Shown here piece after piece: positions 1-7,700 of a stretch of 14,675 bases of DNA. The translations under genes were made by a program, and so were the position numbers. The notes below the pieces were generated by a model. The model ran no database searches, was not told the DNA's origin, and saw nothing but the letters and a program-made list of their open reading frames with translations. Source of the DNA: an uncultured Curvibacter sp. (lineage in GTDB: Bacteria; Pseudomonadota; Gammaproteobacteria; Burkholderiales; Burkholderiaceae); assembly GCA_946481355.1 (NCBI GenBank), contig CAMLNH010000022.1:1-14675 (forward strand), read 5' to 3'. The number at the start of each line of letters is the position of its first letter. Position 1 is the stretch's first letter.

Positions 1-1
1 C

Positions 2-55
2 AGCGGCGTGCGCCGGCCCGAGCGCGTGGAGATGCAGTTTTTCACCGTGAACTGA
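2..55 (+). CDS. C-terminal end of an unidentified protein (partial)
   Basis: An open frame enters from the left edge and ends at TGA 53-55; the readable C-terminus is SGVRRPERVEMQFFTVN. It lies on the same strand as the Bug receptor and stops 33 bp before its start, so the two could be co-transcribed. Bug receptor genes often sit beside catabolic enzyme genes, but 17 residues are too few to name a family, and I do not recognise it. The frame could be chance, although the position and strand favour a real gene end. Confidence 0.4.
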   Translation, partial: SGVRRPERVEMQFFTVN

Positions 56-88
56 CCCGCTTCATTCTTTCAAAACAGGAGACACCGC

Positions 89-1081
89 ATGAAAACCACC
101 TCCCCCCTGCGCCGCGCCCTCGTCGCCGGCGCCGCCTTGCTTGCAGGCCTGAGCTCCGTCGGCGCCCAGTCCCAGGCCGCCTATCCCAGCCGCCCCGTGC
201 GCATCATCGTGGGTTTCCCCGCGGGCACCGGGCCCGACATCGTGGCCCGCCTGCTGGCGCAGAAGCTCTCCGAGGGCTGGGGCGGCCAGGGTGTGATCGT
301 CGACAACAAACCCGGCGCGGCCGGCCTGATCGCTGCGAGTGAAGCCGCACGCGCCGCGCCCGACGGCTACACCCTGCTGTTGAGCGAGACCGGCATGCTC
401 AGCATCGCACCCAGCACCTACAGCAAGCTGCCCTACGACCCCGTGAAGGACTTCGCCCCGGTGAGCCAGATCGTGGGCGCCGATTTCGCGCTGCTGGTCA
501 ATCCGCAGAAGGTACCGGCGACGAATGCCGCCGAGTTCATGAGCTGGGTGCAGCAGCAGAAGGGGCTCTTCATGGCCACCTTCGGTGCCGGTACGCTGGG
601 CCACTTCGGGGCGTTCAAGCTGGGCGACGTGGCCAAGGTCAAGCCCGAGGCCGTGCACTACAAGACCACCTCGGATGCGCTGGGCGGCCTCTACAGCGGC
701 GATGTGCATGGCGTCTTCGCCAGCGTGGGCCTGTCCGCACCCCAGGTGAAGGCCGGCAAGCTGCGGGCCCTGGGCACCACGGGCCCGGCACGCGCCGCGG
801 CCCTGCCCGATGTGCCCACGCTCAAGGAACAGGGCTACCCCAGCCTGGAGTTCAGCGCCTGGTTCGGCATCGTGGCCCCGGCCCGCACGCCGCCCGAGAT
901 CCTGGCCCGGCTCAACGCGGACGTGCAGAAGGCCGTCAAGGCGCCCGAAGCACGCGCCAAGTTCGACGAAGCGGGCTTTCGCGCCACGGGCACCTCGGCC
1001 GAGGAGTTCGCCCGCATCATCGCAGCCGACACCATGAGCTGGAGCAAGGCCGTGGCCGCCACGGGTTTCAAGGCGGACTGA
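89..1081 (+). CDS. Bug-family (TctC-like) tripartite tricarboxylate transporter substrate-binding protein
   Basis: 330 aa, the usual length for this family. Residues 1-30 look like a Sec signal peptide: basic MKTTSPLRR, a hydrophobic Ala/Leu core and an Ala-rich end near AQSQAA. The mature part starts with the family's YPSRPVRIIVGFPAG. The ligand-pocket loops FPAGTGPDIVARLL and VDNKPGAAGLIAASEAA are recognisable, as are DGYTLLL and YDPVKDFAPV. Such proteins bind small carboxylates or related acids in the periplasm and pass them to a TctAB permease, or act as sensory receptors; no tctAB genes are visible here, which is normal for the large orphan Bug sets of Burkholderiales. The ATG is supported by AGGAG at 78-82, seven bases upstream. 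The ligand cannot be told from sequence. Confidence 0.93.
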   Translation: MKTTSPLRRALVAGAALLAGLSSVGAQSQAAYPSRPVRIIVGFPAGTGPDIVARLLAQKLSEGWGGQGVIVDNKPGAAGLIAASEAARAAPDGYTLLLSETGMLSIAPSTYSKLPYDPVKDFAPVSQIVGADFALLVNPQKVPATNAAEFMSWVQQQKGLFMATFGAGTLGHFGAFKLGDVAKVKPEAVHYKTTSDALGGLYSGDVHGVFASVGLSAPQVKAGKLRALGTTGPARAAALPDVPTLKEQGYPSLEFSAWFGIVAPARTPPEILARLNADVQKAVKAPEARAKFDEAGFRATGTSAEEFARIIAADTMSWSKAVAATGFKAD

Positions 1082-1126
1082 GCCTCGATACGTCAACGGA
1101 ATGTGCGGCCCCGCCGCCAGTCCCGG

Positions 1127-1162
1127 GGGATAGGGCCGGCCCGGCCCTATCCCTTTCGCTTT
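1127..1162 (+). terminator. Probable rho-independent terminator of the Bug receptor gene
   Basis: A perfect 13-bp inverted repeat (1127-1139 and 1141-1153, arms GGGATAGGGCCGG / CCGGCCCTATCCC) lies 45 bp after the receptor stop codon. It folds as a very GC-rich stem with about 11 usable pairs and is followed by TTTCGCTTT, an imperfect U-tract. Position and shape suit termination before the chemoreceptor gene. The weak point is the interrupted T run. Confidence 0.6.
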
Positions 1163-1255
1163 ATCGGGTCTTCCACTTTCATGGCATCGGGCGTAGAGTG
1201 CCTCGCGTACCCCCGGCGTGTTTCACCTCCTCCCAACACCCCTGAGAAGAGTGCC

Positions 1256-2995
1256 ATGAACAAATTCAAGATCTCGACGCGTCTGTGGTTCCTCATCCTC
1301 CTTCTCTCGGTACTCCTGGCCCTGATCGGCTTTCTGGGCCTGTACGCCACGCATCAGGCCGACGAGAGCATGCGCACCACGTTTGAGGATCGCACCGTGC
1401 CGCTCAAGCAGCTCGGCGACATCAATTACCTGCTCAACCGCAACCGCATCCTGGTGATGGACATGCTGCTCAACACCGACAGCGCCAACATCCAGCGGCG
1501 CAGCCAGGAGATCCGCGAGAATTCGACCAAGCGGCTGGAAATCTGGAAGCTGTTCATGGCCACCCAGATGACCAGCGAGGAAGCGCGCCTGGCCCAGACC
1601 TTCGATGAGCGCGTGACGGACTACACCCGCCATGGCGTGGTCGCCGTGACCGAAGCGCTGCTGGCCGGCCAGATGGAAGCCGCCGACCGTGCCTACCGCG
1701 AGGGGCTGAGCCCCCGGGCCACGCCCATGCAGGAGTCCATTTCCCGGCTGACGAGCCTGCAGATCGACGTCGCCCAGGAGGAATACCGGCACGCAGTCGC
1801 GCGTTACCAGTCCCTGCTCGTCGTCTCCATCGCCGCCATCGTGCTGGGCATCGCCCTGGCTGTGGTGTTCGGTTTCTTCCTGGTGCGCAGCATCTCGCAG
1901 GCCCTCCAGCATGCGGTCGAGGTTTCCAGCGCCGTCTCCAACGGCGACCTGACCAGCACCATCCGTCAGGACGGACAGGACGAGGTGAGCCTGGTGCTCA
2001 GAAGTCTGGCTGTCATGCAGGACAACCTGGCGCAGATCGTGAACCGTGTGCGCCTGGGCAGCGATTCGGTGTCCACGGCCAGTTCCGAGATCGCCCAGGG
2101 CAACCAGGACCTGAGCGCACGCACTGAGAAACAGGCCAGCGCGCTCGAAGAGACCGCGGCTTCGATGGAAGAACTGTCGTCTACGGTGAAGCAGAACGCC
2201 GACAACGCGCGCCAGGCCAACCAGCTGGCCCAGAGCGCCAGCACCGTGGCCGTACAGGGCGGCAGCGTCGTGGGCCAAGTGGTGGACACCATGCGCGGCA
2301 TCAGCGACAGCTCCCGGCAGATCGCCGACATCATCAGCGTGATCGACGGCATCGCCTTCCAGACCAACATCCTCGCGCTCAATGCCGCGGTGGAGGCCGC
2401 CCGGGCCGGCGAACAGGGCCGCGGCTTTGCAGTGGTGGCCGGCGAGGTGCGCACCCTGGCCAGCCGCTCGGCCGAGGCGGCCAAGGAGATCAAGCAGCTG
2501 ATCACCGCCAGCGTGGGCCGGGTCGAGCAGGGCAGCGCCCAGGTGGACCAGGCCGGCCAGACCATGAGCGAGGTGGTGGCCAGCATCCGCCGCGTGACCG
2601 ACATCATGGGCGAGATCAGTGCCGCCAGCACCGAACAGAGCCAGGGCGTGGCGCAGATCGGCGAGGCCGTGCAGCAGATGGACCAGGTCACGCAGCAGAA
2701 CGCAGCCCTGGTGGAAGAAATGGCCGCCGCTGCCAGCAGCCTGCGCAGCCAGGCGCAGGAACTGGTGTCGGTGGTGTCGGTGTTCCGTGTGGCCGAGGGT
2801 CAGGCCGCGCCGCGCGCCAGCGCGCCCCCGGTGAGCCAGGCCGCCGCCCCCGTCCGGCCAGCCGCCGCGGCAGCGGCACCGGCGCGCCTGCCGGCGCGAC
2901 CGGCCCCCCCGGCCGTCCGCACCGCCCCGACACCCCAGCAGTCCAGTGCCACCGCCACCGCCAAAGGCGGTGACGACGACTGGGAGTCCTTTTGA
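1256..2995 (+). CDS. Methyl-accepting chemotaxis protein (4HB sensor, HAMP, signalling domain, CheR-tether tail)
   Basis: 579 aa from ATG 1256. The frame is open 51 codons further upstream, but that part crosses the terminator hairpin and lacks a typical N-terminus, whereas [12 protein letters not shown] is typical and is preceded by a weak GAGAAGAG. TM1 is about residues 10-31, a helical periplasmic domain of the 4HB_MCP type about 32-186, TM2 about 187-210, HAMP about 211-265. The cytoplasmic coiled-coil signalling domain has the conserved hairpin tip starting at I366 ([20 protein letters not shown]). After about residue 530 comes an Ala/Pro-rich flexible linker, and the last five residues are DWESF, fitting the aromatic-x-x-aromatic pentapeptide that tethers CheR and CheB in Tar/Tsr-type receptors. 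It senses an unknown ligand and controls the CheA kinase. It converges with the next gene, six bases between stop codons. Confidence 0.95.
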   Translation: MNKFKISTRLWFLILLLSVLLALIGFLGLYATHQADESMRTTFEDRTVPLKQLGDINYLLNRNRILVMDMLLNTDSANIQRRSQEIRENSTKRLEIWKLFMATQMTSEEARLAQTFDERVTDYTRHGVVAVTEALLAGQMEAADRAYREGLSPRATPMQESISRLTSLQIDVAQEEYRHAVARYQSLLVVSIAAIVLGIALAVVFGFFLVRSISQALQHAVEVSSAVSNGDLTSTIRQDGQDEVSLVLRSLAVMQDNLAQIVNRVRLGSDSVSTASSEIAQGNQDLSARTEKQASALEETAASMEELSSTVKQNADNARQANQLAQSASTVAVQGGSVVGQVVDTMRGISDSSRQIADIISVIDGIAFQTNILALNAAVEAARAGEQGRGFAVVAGEVRTLASRSAEAAKEIKQLITASVGRVEQGSAQVDQAGQTMSEVVASIRRVTDIMGEISAASTEQSQGVAQIGEAVQQMDQVTQQNAALVEEMAAAASSLRSQAQELVSVVSVFRVAEGQAAPRASAPPVSQAAAPVRPAAAAAAPARLPARPAPPAVRTAPTPQQSSATATAKGGDDDWESF

Positions 2996-3001
2996 AAGGC
3001 C

Positions 3002-3469
3002 TCAGGGCCGCCGCGGCCTGAACCCGCTGCTCAGAAGCCAGGGGACCATACACAGCAGGCCACGGGCCAGGCGCAGCAACGCACGCACGGTCAGGCGGGC
3101 CGACTGCCAGAATTCGGACCAGTCCTGCGCGAGTGGCAGCAGTCGCGGCCGCACCGGCAGCTGATCGCTGGCCGGCGCGGGCACCCATTCGAACCACAGG
3201 GGCGCGGGGTCCAGCGACTCGAAGACCAGATGGCGTCCTGCCCGCACACGCAGCTGCTCGCCGGCACCCAGGAAATGGTCGCCCGCCTCGTCGCGGTGCC
3301 TGCCAGGCTTGAGGCCCAGCGTGACCCAGGCCCGACCGCGGGTGATGCACAGCAGGCCGTCACCGCGCGGGTACAGGCTCAGCGCGCGGCCCGGTGTGAG
3401 CTGCCAGCTGCCGGCGACGGCGCCAGCCTCCTGTGATTGATGCAATTTTGTATCTCTTGAAGACGCCAT
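3002..3469 (-). CDS. DUF2917 domain-containing protein
   Basis: 155 aa. Residues about 20-90 match the DUF2917 pattern as I know it: LTPGRALSLYPRGDGLLCITRGRAWVTL, then a GD-x-FLGAGE-x-LRVRAGRHLVFES stretch, consistent with a small cupin-like beta barrel. The C-terminal third is basic with hydrophobic patches (ARGLLCMVPWLLSS) that may touch the membrane. Function is unknown. The ATG at 3467-3469 has a GGAG seven bases upstream. It is transcribed away from the LysR gene across 116 bp, an arrangement that recurs in Comamonadaceae and suggests control by that regulator. No signal peptide is visible. Confidence 0.85.
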   Translation of the reverse strand: MASSRDTKLHQSQEAGAVAGSWQLTPGRALSLYPRGDGLLCITRGRAWVTLGLKPGRHRDEAGDHFLGAGEQLRVRAGRHLVFESLDPAPLWFEWVPAPASDQLPVRPRLLPLAQDWSEFWQSARLTVRALLRLARGLLCMVPWLLSSGFRPRRP

Positions 3470-3547
3470 TGCAGACTCCGGATGGGTAGTTCGGTGCTTG
3501 ATCTTCGGTAAATTCCCCTTCTGCGTCTAATGAATTCGGGTTAGGCT

Positions 3548-3570
3548 ATTGATTCTGTTTTCGCATCAAT
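3548..3570. promoter_or_regulatory. LysR-type T-N11-A operator between DUF2917 and lysR
   Basis: Perfect dyad ATTGAT-N11-ATCAAT (arms 3548-3553 and 3565-3570), which is exactly the T-N11-A box of LysR-type regulators. It ends 15 bp before the proposed lysR start, inside the divergent intergenic region, as expected for autoregulation and control of the divergent target. A second weaker dyad CTAA-N10-TTAG (3527-3544) lies next to it and begins with CTAAT, a word known from GcvA sites. I could not place convincing -35/-10 boxes. Confidence 0.5.
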
Positions 3571-3585
3571 CAAACCCCGCCAGGT

Positions 3586-4551
3586 ATGCCCGTGTCCAGT
3601 CCCGAATCCATGCTCCGCACCCGCCCCATCGGCGTGGGCCAGCTGCGCGCCTTCGGCGCCGTGGCACGTCATCTGAACTTCCGCGCCGCCGCCGAGGAGC
3701 TGGCGCTCACGCAGAGCGCGGTGACGCGCCAGATCCAGGCGCTGGAGGAGGAGGTGGGCGTGGTGCTCTTCCTGCGTCACACGCGTGCGGTCGAGCTCAC
3801 GGCGGCGGGCGCGCAATTGCTGCAGGCCGTGCTGCCCTCGCTGGAACGCATCGACGGCGCAGTGCAGCAGATCCGGCGCAGCGCGGGGCGCAAGAGCGTG
3901 GCCATCAGCACCTGGGCCTCGTTCGCCTCGATGTGGCTGATCCCGCGGCTCGAAGCCTTCCAGAGCGCGCACCCGGACATCGACATTCGCATCGATGCCT
4001 CCGACGCACTGGTGGACCTGGAAACCTCGGACGTGGACCTGGTGCTGCGCTACACCTACGCCAACCAAGTGCCGTCCCATGCCGTGCCGCTGTTCGGCGA
4101 GCAGCTCACGCCCGTGGCCAGCCCCTGGCTGCTCAAGAACGGCCGGCCGCTGCAGCGCGCCGAGGATCTGGCGCACTACACGCTGATCGAAGCCTACGAG
4201 CCCCAGCACAGCCAGCCCATGACCTGGCTGACCTGGCGCCACTGGCTGGGTGTGCACCAACACAAGAAGCTCGAACCCAAGCGCTGGCTCTACTTCGGCT
4301 ACGCCTACCAGATCGCGCAGGCCGCGCTGGCCGGCCAGGGCGTGGCGCTCACGCGCATGCCGCTGGTGGCCGACAGCCTGGCCACCGGGGATCTGGTCGA
4401 AGTGCTGCCCGGCATGCGCCTGGGCTCACCCATGTCCTACTGGCTCATCGTGGCCACGCGCAGCAGCGCGCGCCCCGAGGTGCAGGCTTTCTGCGCCTGG
4501 CTCACGGCCCAGGCCGCGCTCACGCGCGCGGCCATCGGTGAAAAGGCCTGA
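3586..4551 (+). CDS. LysR-family transcriptional regulator (GcvA-like)
   Basis: 321 aa, close to the family norm of about 300. A winged helix-turn-helix covers about residues 14-73 (LRAFGAVARHLNFRAAAEEL, then ALTQSAVTRQIQALEEEVG and LFLRHTRAVELTAAG). A linker helix and the periplasmic-binding-protein-like effector domain follow from about residue 95 (VAISTWASFASMWLIPRL, then IDIRIDASDALVDLETSDVD). The latter two stretches resemble GcvA-type regulators. The start is uncertain: ATG 3586 has only a weak AGG before it, and ATG 3610 (MLRTRPIG) would also give a normal N-terminus. It is divergent from DUF2917 with a T-N11-A dyad between, and converges with the PilZ gene 11 bp downstream. The effector is unknown. 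Confidence 0.93.
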   Translation: MPVSSPESMLRTRPIGVGQLRAFGAVARHLNFRAAAEELALTQSAVTRQIQALEEEVGVVLFLRHTRAVELTAAGAQLLQAVLPSLERIDGAVQQIRRSAGRKSVAISTWASFASMWLIPRLEAFQSAHPDIDIRIDASDALVDLETSDVDLVLRYTYANQVPSHAVPLFGEQLTPVASPWLLKNGRPLQRAEDLAHYTLIEAYEPQHSQPMTWLTWRHWLGVHQHKKLEPKRWLYFGYAYQIAQAALAGQGVALTRMPLVADSLATGDLVEVLPGMRLGSPMSYWLIVATRSSARPEVQAFCAWLTAQAALTRAAIGEKA

Positions 4552-4562
4552 GCCAGCGGCGC

Positions 4563-5003
4563 TCAGGCCGCGGCACCCACAAGCACCGAGAGCTCGCGCA
4601 CCAGCAAGGCGGGGTCCTGGGAATTGCGCTCGATCAACTGGCGCAGGTGCGTCATGCTGTCGAGGTCGATGTGCAGACACTGCAGGCCCAGCTGGCTGCC
4701 CTGCACGCGCGTGACACCCACGTCCATGGCGATGAAGGTGGTGGACGAGAGCAGCAGACGCAGACGCCCGCGTGTCCCCACGGGGCAGGGCAGCACCGCC
4801 CCCATGTCCACCAGCGCGCCCTTGAGCGACACATCGAGCACCTGGACTTCGCGCATATAGCCCGCGAGCGTCAGCCGGGCAGGGGCCTGGAAGACCGAGC
4901 GCAGGAAGCGCCGGTAGGCGAGGGATCGGTCCAGCACCGGCACCACGTCGATCATGTCGACAGGTTCGGGGCGGGAGGCGAATTTCTTCCAGGCTTTGAA
5001 CAT
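4563..5003 (-). CDS. PilZ domain protein, PA4608/MapZ-like c-di-GMP receptor
   Basis: 146 aa. The c-di-GMP binding signature is complete: R31-x3-R35 (RRFLR) and D57-x-S-x-x-G62 (DVSLKG), followed by the beta barrel. The C-terminal segment HIDLDSMTHLRQLIERN...LLVRELSVL matches the C-terminal helix of Pseudomonas aeruginosa PA4608 (MapZ) as I remember it. About 30 residues precede the RxxxR motif (MFKAWKKFASRPEPVDMIDVV), longer than in the second PilZ protein of this window. AAGGG about ten bases before the ATG supports the start. MapZ in Pseudomonas binds the chemotaxis methyltransferase CheR1; a similar role here is inference. A close paralogue lies at 14119-14499. Confidence 0.9.
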   Translation of the reverse strand: MFKAWKKFASRPEPVDMIDVVPVLDRSLAYRRFLRSVFQAPARLTLAGYMREVQVLDVSLKGALVDMGAVLPCPVGTRGRLRLLLSSTTFIAMDVGVTRVQGSQLGLQCLHIDLDSMTHLRQLIERNSQDPALLVRELSVLVGAAA

Positions 5004-5287
5004 GGTGGTCGCCCTTTCTGTGTGGTGCGGGTCTCGTCGCGCTATCGCAGTTGCTGCTCGCTATTGTCCGGGCCGCGTAGCTCGAAACCACGGGGAGCAC
5101 GAGTGAAAAACACAGAAAAATCAGACGCTTGCGCGCGCATCACGCTACCCCGTGCGCTTAGAGCCGACACTTGAGAAAGTGCTTGAAGTGTGGCGTCATC
5201 GATGCGCAACACTCGGAAAATGAGCGCTTGCGCAATGCGCGGTGATGACCTATGAAGGAGTCTTTCGCTTCAGAAATGTGCCCCTGA
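5004..5287. other. Intergenic region with no recognised gene
   Basis: 284 bp between the PilZ start and the EamA stop, both on the minus strand. It should hold the PilZ promoter, but I see no convincing -35/-10 pair. The stretch 5105-5290 looks less GC-rich than its surroundings. It contains CACTT/AAGTG words at 5168-5172, 5177-5181 and 5186-5190 and the palindrome TTGCGCAA at 5228-5235. A short plus-strand frame from 5242 is low-complexity downstream and overlaps the exporter gene, so I do not call it. Confidence 0.5.
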
Positions 5288-6175
5288 TCAACAGGCATTG
5301 CGCAGCTCGACACGCACCACAAGCCCCACGCCGGCCAGCACGAGCAGCAGCCCCGACACCGCCCCGCCCCCCGGCTGCTCACCCAGCACGAGCACAGCCA
5401 GCACAAAAGCCACCACCGGCTCGGCCAGCGCCAGCGTCACGCCCGTGGCTGCGCTGATGTGGCGCAGCGCATGGCTGAACAGCAGGTAGGCCACACCCGC
5501 GGTGAGCAGACCCACATAGAGCACGGCCACGACATTGCCGAGCTGCAGCACCGGCCAGCCGCTGTCCCACCACGCCAGCGGCAGAGCCAGCACAGCGGCC
5601 AGGCCGAAGGCCCACAGCGTCACACGGCCCGCGGGCATGTGGCGCAGCAGTTCGGCGTTGAGCAGGGAATAGAGCCCCCAGGACAGGCCCGAGAGCAGGC
5701 ACAGGCCCAGACCCAGCGGGTCTGCAGGCAGCCCCCCTGCCGCACCGCCACTCAAGGACATGAGCACACCGCCCGTGATGGCCATCGCAGTCCCCAGCCA
5801 CCAGATTGGGGCAGGCCGGTGCCGCGTCCACAGCGCTTGCAAGAGACCCGCCCAGACCGGGCCGCTGCCCAGCGCCACAGCCGTTCCCAGAGCCACGCCG
5901 GTGAGGCGTACGCCCGCAAAGAAGGCCAGGTTGTAGACGGCCATGCACAGACCCGCGGCCAGCACAGGTGCCAGCGGCAGACGGCCTGCAGGCGCAGGCG
6001 TGCTGTCCAGCCGCGCATAGACCGCAAAGAAGAGCGCAGCCACGAGCAGGCGCAGGGCGCCGAACCAGACGGCCGGCAAGGTCCCCGAGGCCAGGGCCTG
6101 TGCCGTGCCCGTGGTGCCCCAGAGCAGGGCGGCCAGCAGCACCAGGGTCACGCCCAGGGAAGGATGTTTGTGCAT
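5288..6175 (-). CDS. EamA/DMT-family transporter (probable metabolite exporter)
   Basis: 295 aa from ATG 6173-6175 (MHKHPSLGVTLVLLAALLWGTTG). The open frame extends upstream across the end of the AraC gene, but the hydrophobic protein begins here. About ten membrane helices are visible as two EamA repeats. Typical marks are WGTTGTAQALA in the first helix, VYNLAFFAGVRLTGVALGTAV in the first repeat, and LSGLSWGLYSLLNAELLRH and HALRHISAATGVTLALAEPV in the second, ending VLGEQP...LLLVLAGVGLVV. Family members move amino acids, nucleosides or drugs, usually outward. The substrate is unknown. It lies 58 bp downstream of the AraC gene on the same strand, suggesting one transcript or direct control. 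Confidence 0.92.
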   Translation of the reverse strand: MHKHPSLGVTLVLLAALLWGTTGTAQALASGTLPAVWFGALRLLVAALFFAVYARLDSTPAPAGRLPLAPVLAAGLCMAVYNLAFFAGVRLTGVALGTAVALGSGPVWAGLLQALWTRHRPAPIWWLGTAMAITGGVLMSLSGGAAGGLPADPLGLGLCLLSGLSWGLYSLLNAELLRHMPAGRVTLWAFGLAAVLALPLAWWDSGWPVLQLGNVVAVLYVGLLTAGVAYLLFSHALRHISAATGVTLALAEPVVAFVLAVLVLGEQPGGGAVSGLLLVLAGVGLVVRVELRNAC

Positions 6176-6177
6176 GC

Positions 6178-6199
6178 CACCAGCATGAAGGTGCTGGTG
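6178..6199 (-). promoter_or_regulatory. Inverted repeat at the exporter ribosome-binding site
   Basis: Perfect 8-bp arms CACCAGCA (6178-6185) and TGCTGGTG (6192-6199) with a 6-base loop. On the minus-strand transcript this hairpin ends two bases before the exporter ATG and includes the only SD-like sequence (GGTGG). It may lower translation of the exporter or act as a DNA site for the AraC protein. The sequence alone cannot choose, and chance is possible. Confidence 0.35.
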
Positions 6200-6233
6200 C
6201 GCGCAAATGTCGAGAAACGCTGGAAGTACGCGT

Positions 6234-6911
6234 TCAGGATGTCTGACGCAGGGCCCGCGCGCCCAGACCACGCTCACGCCGCAGCGCATAGGCCAGCGCG
6301 CTGGCACTGGCATAGCCCACCTGCAGGGCCGCGGCCTCCAGGCCCTGACCGCTGCGCAGCAGTTGCTGGGCCCGGTCCAGACGGCGTGCGCGCACATGGT
6401 CGGCCGGCGTGCCGCCCGTGAGTTCGACGAAGCGGGCATGGAACTGGGGTGCGCTCAGATGGCACAAGGCGGCCAGGCGTGCCGTGCTCCAGCGCGCATG
6501 CAACTGCGCGTCGAGCACGGCATTGATGCGCGCCAGATCGATCAGGCGACGCTGCAGCACGCCCGTCGCGCTGGCAAGTTCCCCCACGATGCGATCGGCG
6601 TCCAACTGCAGGCGCTGCGTCTTCCAGTGCGCTGGCGGCACGAAGCGGCGCATCCGCTCCAGCCCCGGCAGGACGGGGCTGTCGATGACCAGCACACGCG
6701 CCGGCGCATCGGCCAGATAGGCGTGGGCCACGCCAGCCGGCACCACCAGGGCGCAGGCCCCATCCACCCAGGTGCCACGACCGTCAAGTTCAAGTTCCAG
6801 CTTTCCGCTCAGGCCCACAAGCACCTGGGCATAAGTGTGCGCATGTGCGGCGTACGCGCCGGCATAGCGGCGCAACGTGGCCGTGGGCTGCAGGGGCTGA
6901 GCAGAGGGCAT
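6234..6911 (-). CDS. AraC-family transcriptional regulator
   Basis: 225 aa. The N-terminal half is a cupin-type sensor (HAHTYAQVLVGLSGKLELELDG, then ALVVPAGVAHAYLAD). The C-terminal half, from about residue 130, is the double helix-turn-helix: WSTARLAALCHLSAPQFHARF for the first, and EAAALQVGYASASALAYALRR for the second with the usual (V)GYxSxS signature. It is somewhat shorter than typical 250-300 aa members. It is divergent from slyX (53 bp) and upstream of the EamA exporter on the same strand; such regulator-exporter pairs commonly form a sensing and efflux unit. The inducer is unknown. Confidence 0.9.
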   Translation of the reverse strand: MPSAQPLQPTATLRRYAGAYAAHAHTYAQVLVGLSGKLELELDGRGTWVDGACALVVPAGVAHAYLADAPARVLVIDSPVLPGLERMRRFVPPAHWKTQRLQLDADRIVGELASATGVLQRRLIDLARINAVLDAQLHARWSTARLAALCHLSAPQFHARFVELTGGTPADHVRARRLDRAQQLLRSGQGLEAAALQVGYASASALAYALRRERGLGARALRQTS

Positions 6912-6927
6912 GCCTAAATTCTAGGCA
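6911..6927. promoter_or_regulatory. Inverted repeat at the AraC start codon
   Basis: TGCCTA (6911-6916) and TAGGCA (6922-6927) form a perfect 6-bp dyad with a 5-bp spacer touching the AraC start codon, in the 53-bp gap to slyX. It is placed where an autoregulatory operator could block transcription. AraC proteins more often use direct repeats, so a different regulator or coincidence remains possible. Confidence 0.35.
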
Positions 6928-6964
6928 GGTCGCCGAAGCACCGCTTTTCGGGTCCAATACGCGC

Positions 6965-7183
6965 ATGAACGCCCCGCACGACACCGACGCCCGCCTGACC
7001 GAGCTGGAGATCAAGGCCAGCTACGCCGAAGACCTGCTGGAGCAGCTCAACACCACGATCTACCGCCAGCAACAGCAGATCGATCTGCTGCTGCGCGAGG
7101 TCACCGGCCTGCGCCAGCAGCTCCCCGAAGGCAGCCAGCCCGTGCTGCGCAATCCGCGCGACGATCTGCCGCCGCACTACTGA
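6965..7183 (+). CDS. slyX: SlyX family protein
   Basis: 72 aa, the usual size. The protein is an acidic coiled coil (ARLTELEIKASYAEDLLEQLN, then YRQQQQIDLLLREVTGLRQQL) ending in the family's hallmark PPHY. The pattern LE.K.AYxExxLExLN..V..QQ..I is clear. Function is unknown; in E. coli slyX lies beside slyD. The frame is open upstream, but ATG 6965 gives the normal N-terminus; no good SD sequence is seen before it. It is divergent from the AraC gene and converges with DUF1348, 18 bp between stop codons. Confidence 0.93.
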   Translation: MNAPHDTDARLTELEIKASYAEDLLEQLNTTIYRQQQQIDLLLREVTGLRQQLPEGSQPVLRNPRDDLPPHY

Positions 7184-7201
7184 GCCAGCGACCGAGCGAT
7201 C

Positions 7202-7669
7202 TCACAGACCCAGGTCACTGAGGCTCGGATGTTCGTCGGGCCGCCGCCCCAAGGGCCAGTGGAACTTGCGTTCCTCCGGCTTGATCGGCAGGTCGTTGAT
7301 GCTGGCAAAACGGCGCTGCATGTAACCGAGTGCGTTGAACTCCCAGTTCTCGTTGCCATAGGAGCGGTACCACTGGCCTGAATCATCGTGCCACTCGTAG
7401 GCAAAGCGCACGGCGATGCGGTGCTCGGTGCAGGCCCAGACTTCCTTGATCAGGCGGTAGTCGAGCTCACGCGCCCACTTGCGCTGGAGGAATTCACGCA
7501 CGGCGGCGCGCCCCACCGGAAACTCGGCACGGTTGCGCCAGCGTGTGTCTTCCGTGTACACCAGCGCCACCCGGTCCGGATCGCGCGAGTTCCAGGCGTC
7601 CTCGGCCAGACGCGCCTTCTGCGCCGCGCTCTCGGCGGTAAAAGGCGGCAGCGGCGGCTTCGGGTCCAT
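7202..7669 (-). CDS. DUF1348 family protein (NTF2/SnoaL-like fold)
   Basis: 155 aa from ATG 7667-7669. The protein carries the highly conserved DUF1348 blocks: [23 protein letters not shown] near the N-terminus, then [46 protein letters not shown] and [13 protein letters not shown]. The NTF2-like cone fold suggests a small-molecule pocket, but no reaction is established. The frame continues upstream for 54 codons inside the mobile element (to 7831); that part is not family-like, so 7669 is chosen. The mobile element begins only 3-5 bp before the ATG, so the present leader, including any SD sequence, is element DNA. Removing the element puts this ATG two bases after the cynS stop codon, which suggests it belonged to the cyanate operon. 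Confidence 0.88.
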   Translation of the reverse strand: MDPKPPLPPFTAESAAQKARLAEDAWNSRDPDRVALVYTEDTRWRNRAEFPVGRAAVREFLQRKWARELDYRLIKEVWACTEHRIAVRFAYEWHDDSGQWYRSYGNENWEFNALGYMQRRFASINDLPIKPEERKFHWPLGRRPDEHPSLSDLGL

Positions 7670-7672
7670 GCT

Positions 7673-7700
7673 TAGGGCCTGTTCACACTGATTTCTCAAG
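7673..7700 (+). repeat. Left terminal inverted repeat of the MITE-like element
   Basis: Reads TAGGGCCTGTTCACACTGAT and on to CTCAAG at 7700. It is the reverse complement of 7915-7942 except for one base. It starts four bases from the DUF1348 start codon. Confidence 0.8.

Noticed and set aside
62..1096. Long minus-strand open frame opposite the Bug receptor
   Set aside because: The composition is antisense-like with no family resemblance, while the plus strand encodes a complete Bug protein with SD and signal peptide.
1157..1183. Sigma-28-like promoter near the chemoreceptor (CCCGATAA with GAAAGT)
   Set aside because: It is on the minus strand, pointing away from the gene, and the spacing between the two elements is far too short.
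3003..3020. Hairpin CAGG(G)CCGC / GCGGCCTG as a terminator between the chemoreceptor and DUF2917
   Set aside because: It lies within the coding end of DUF2917, has a bulge and is not followed by a T-run on either strand.
5168..5190. Repeated AAGTG/CACTT words between the PilZ and EamA genes
   Set aside because: Only five bases each with irregular spacing; not clearly more than chance.
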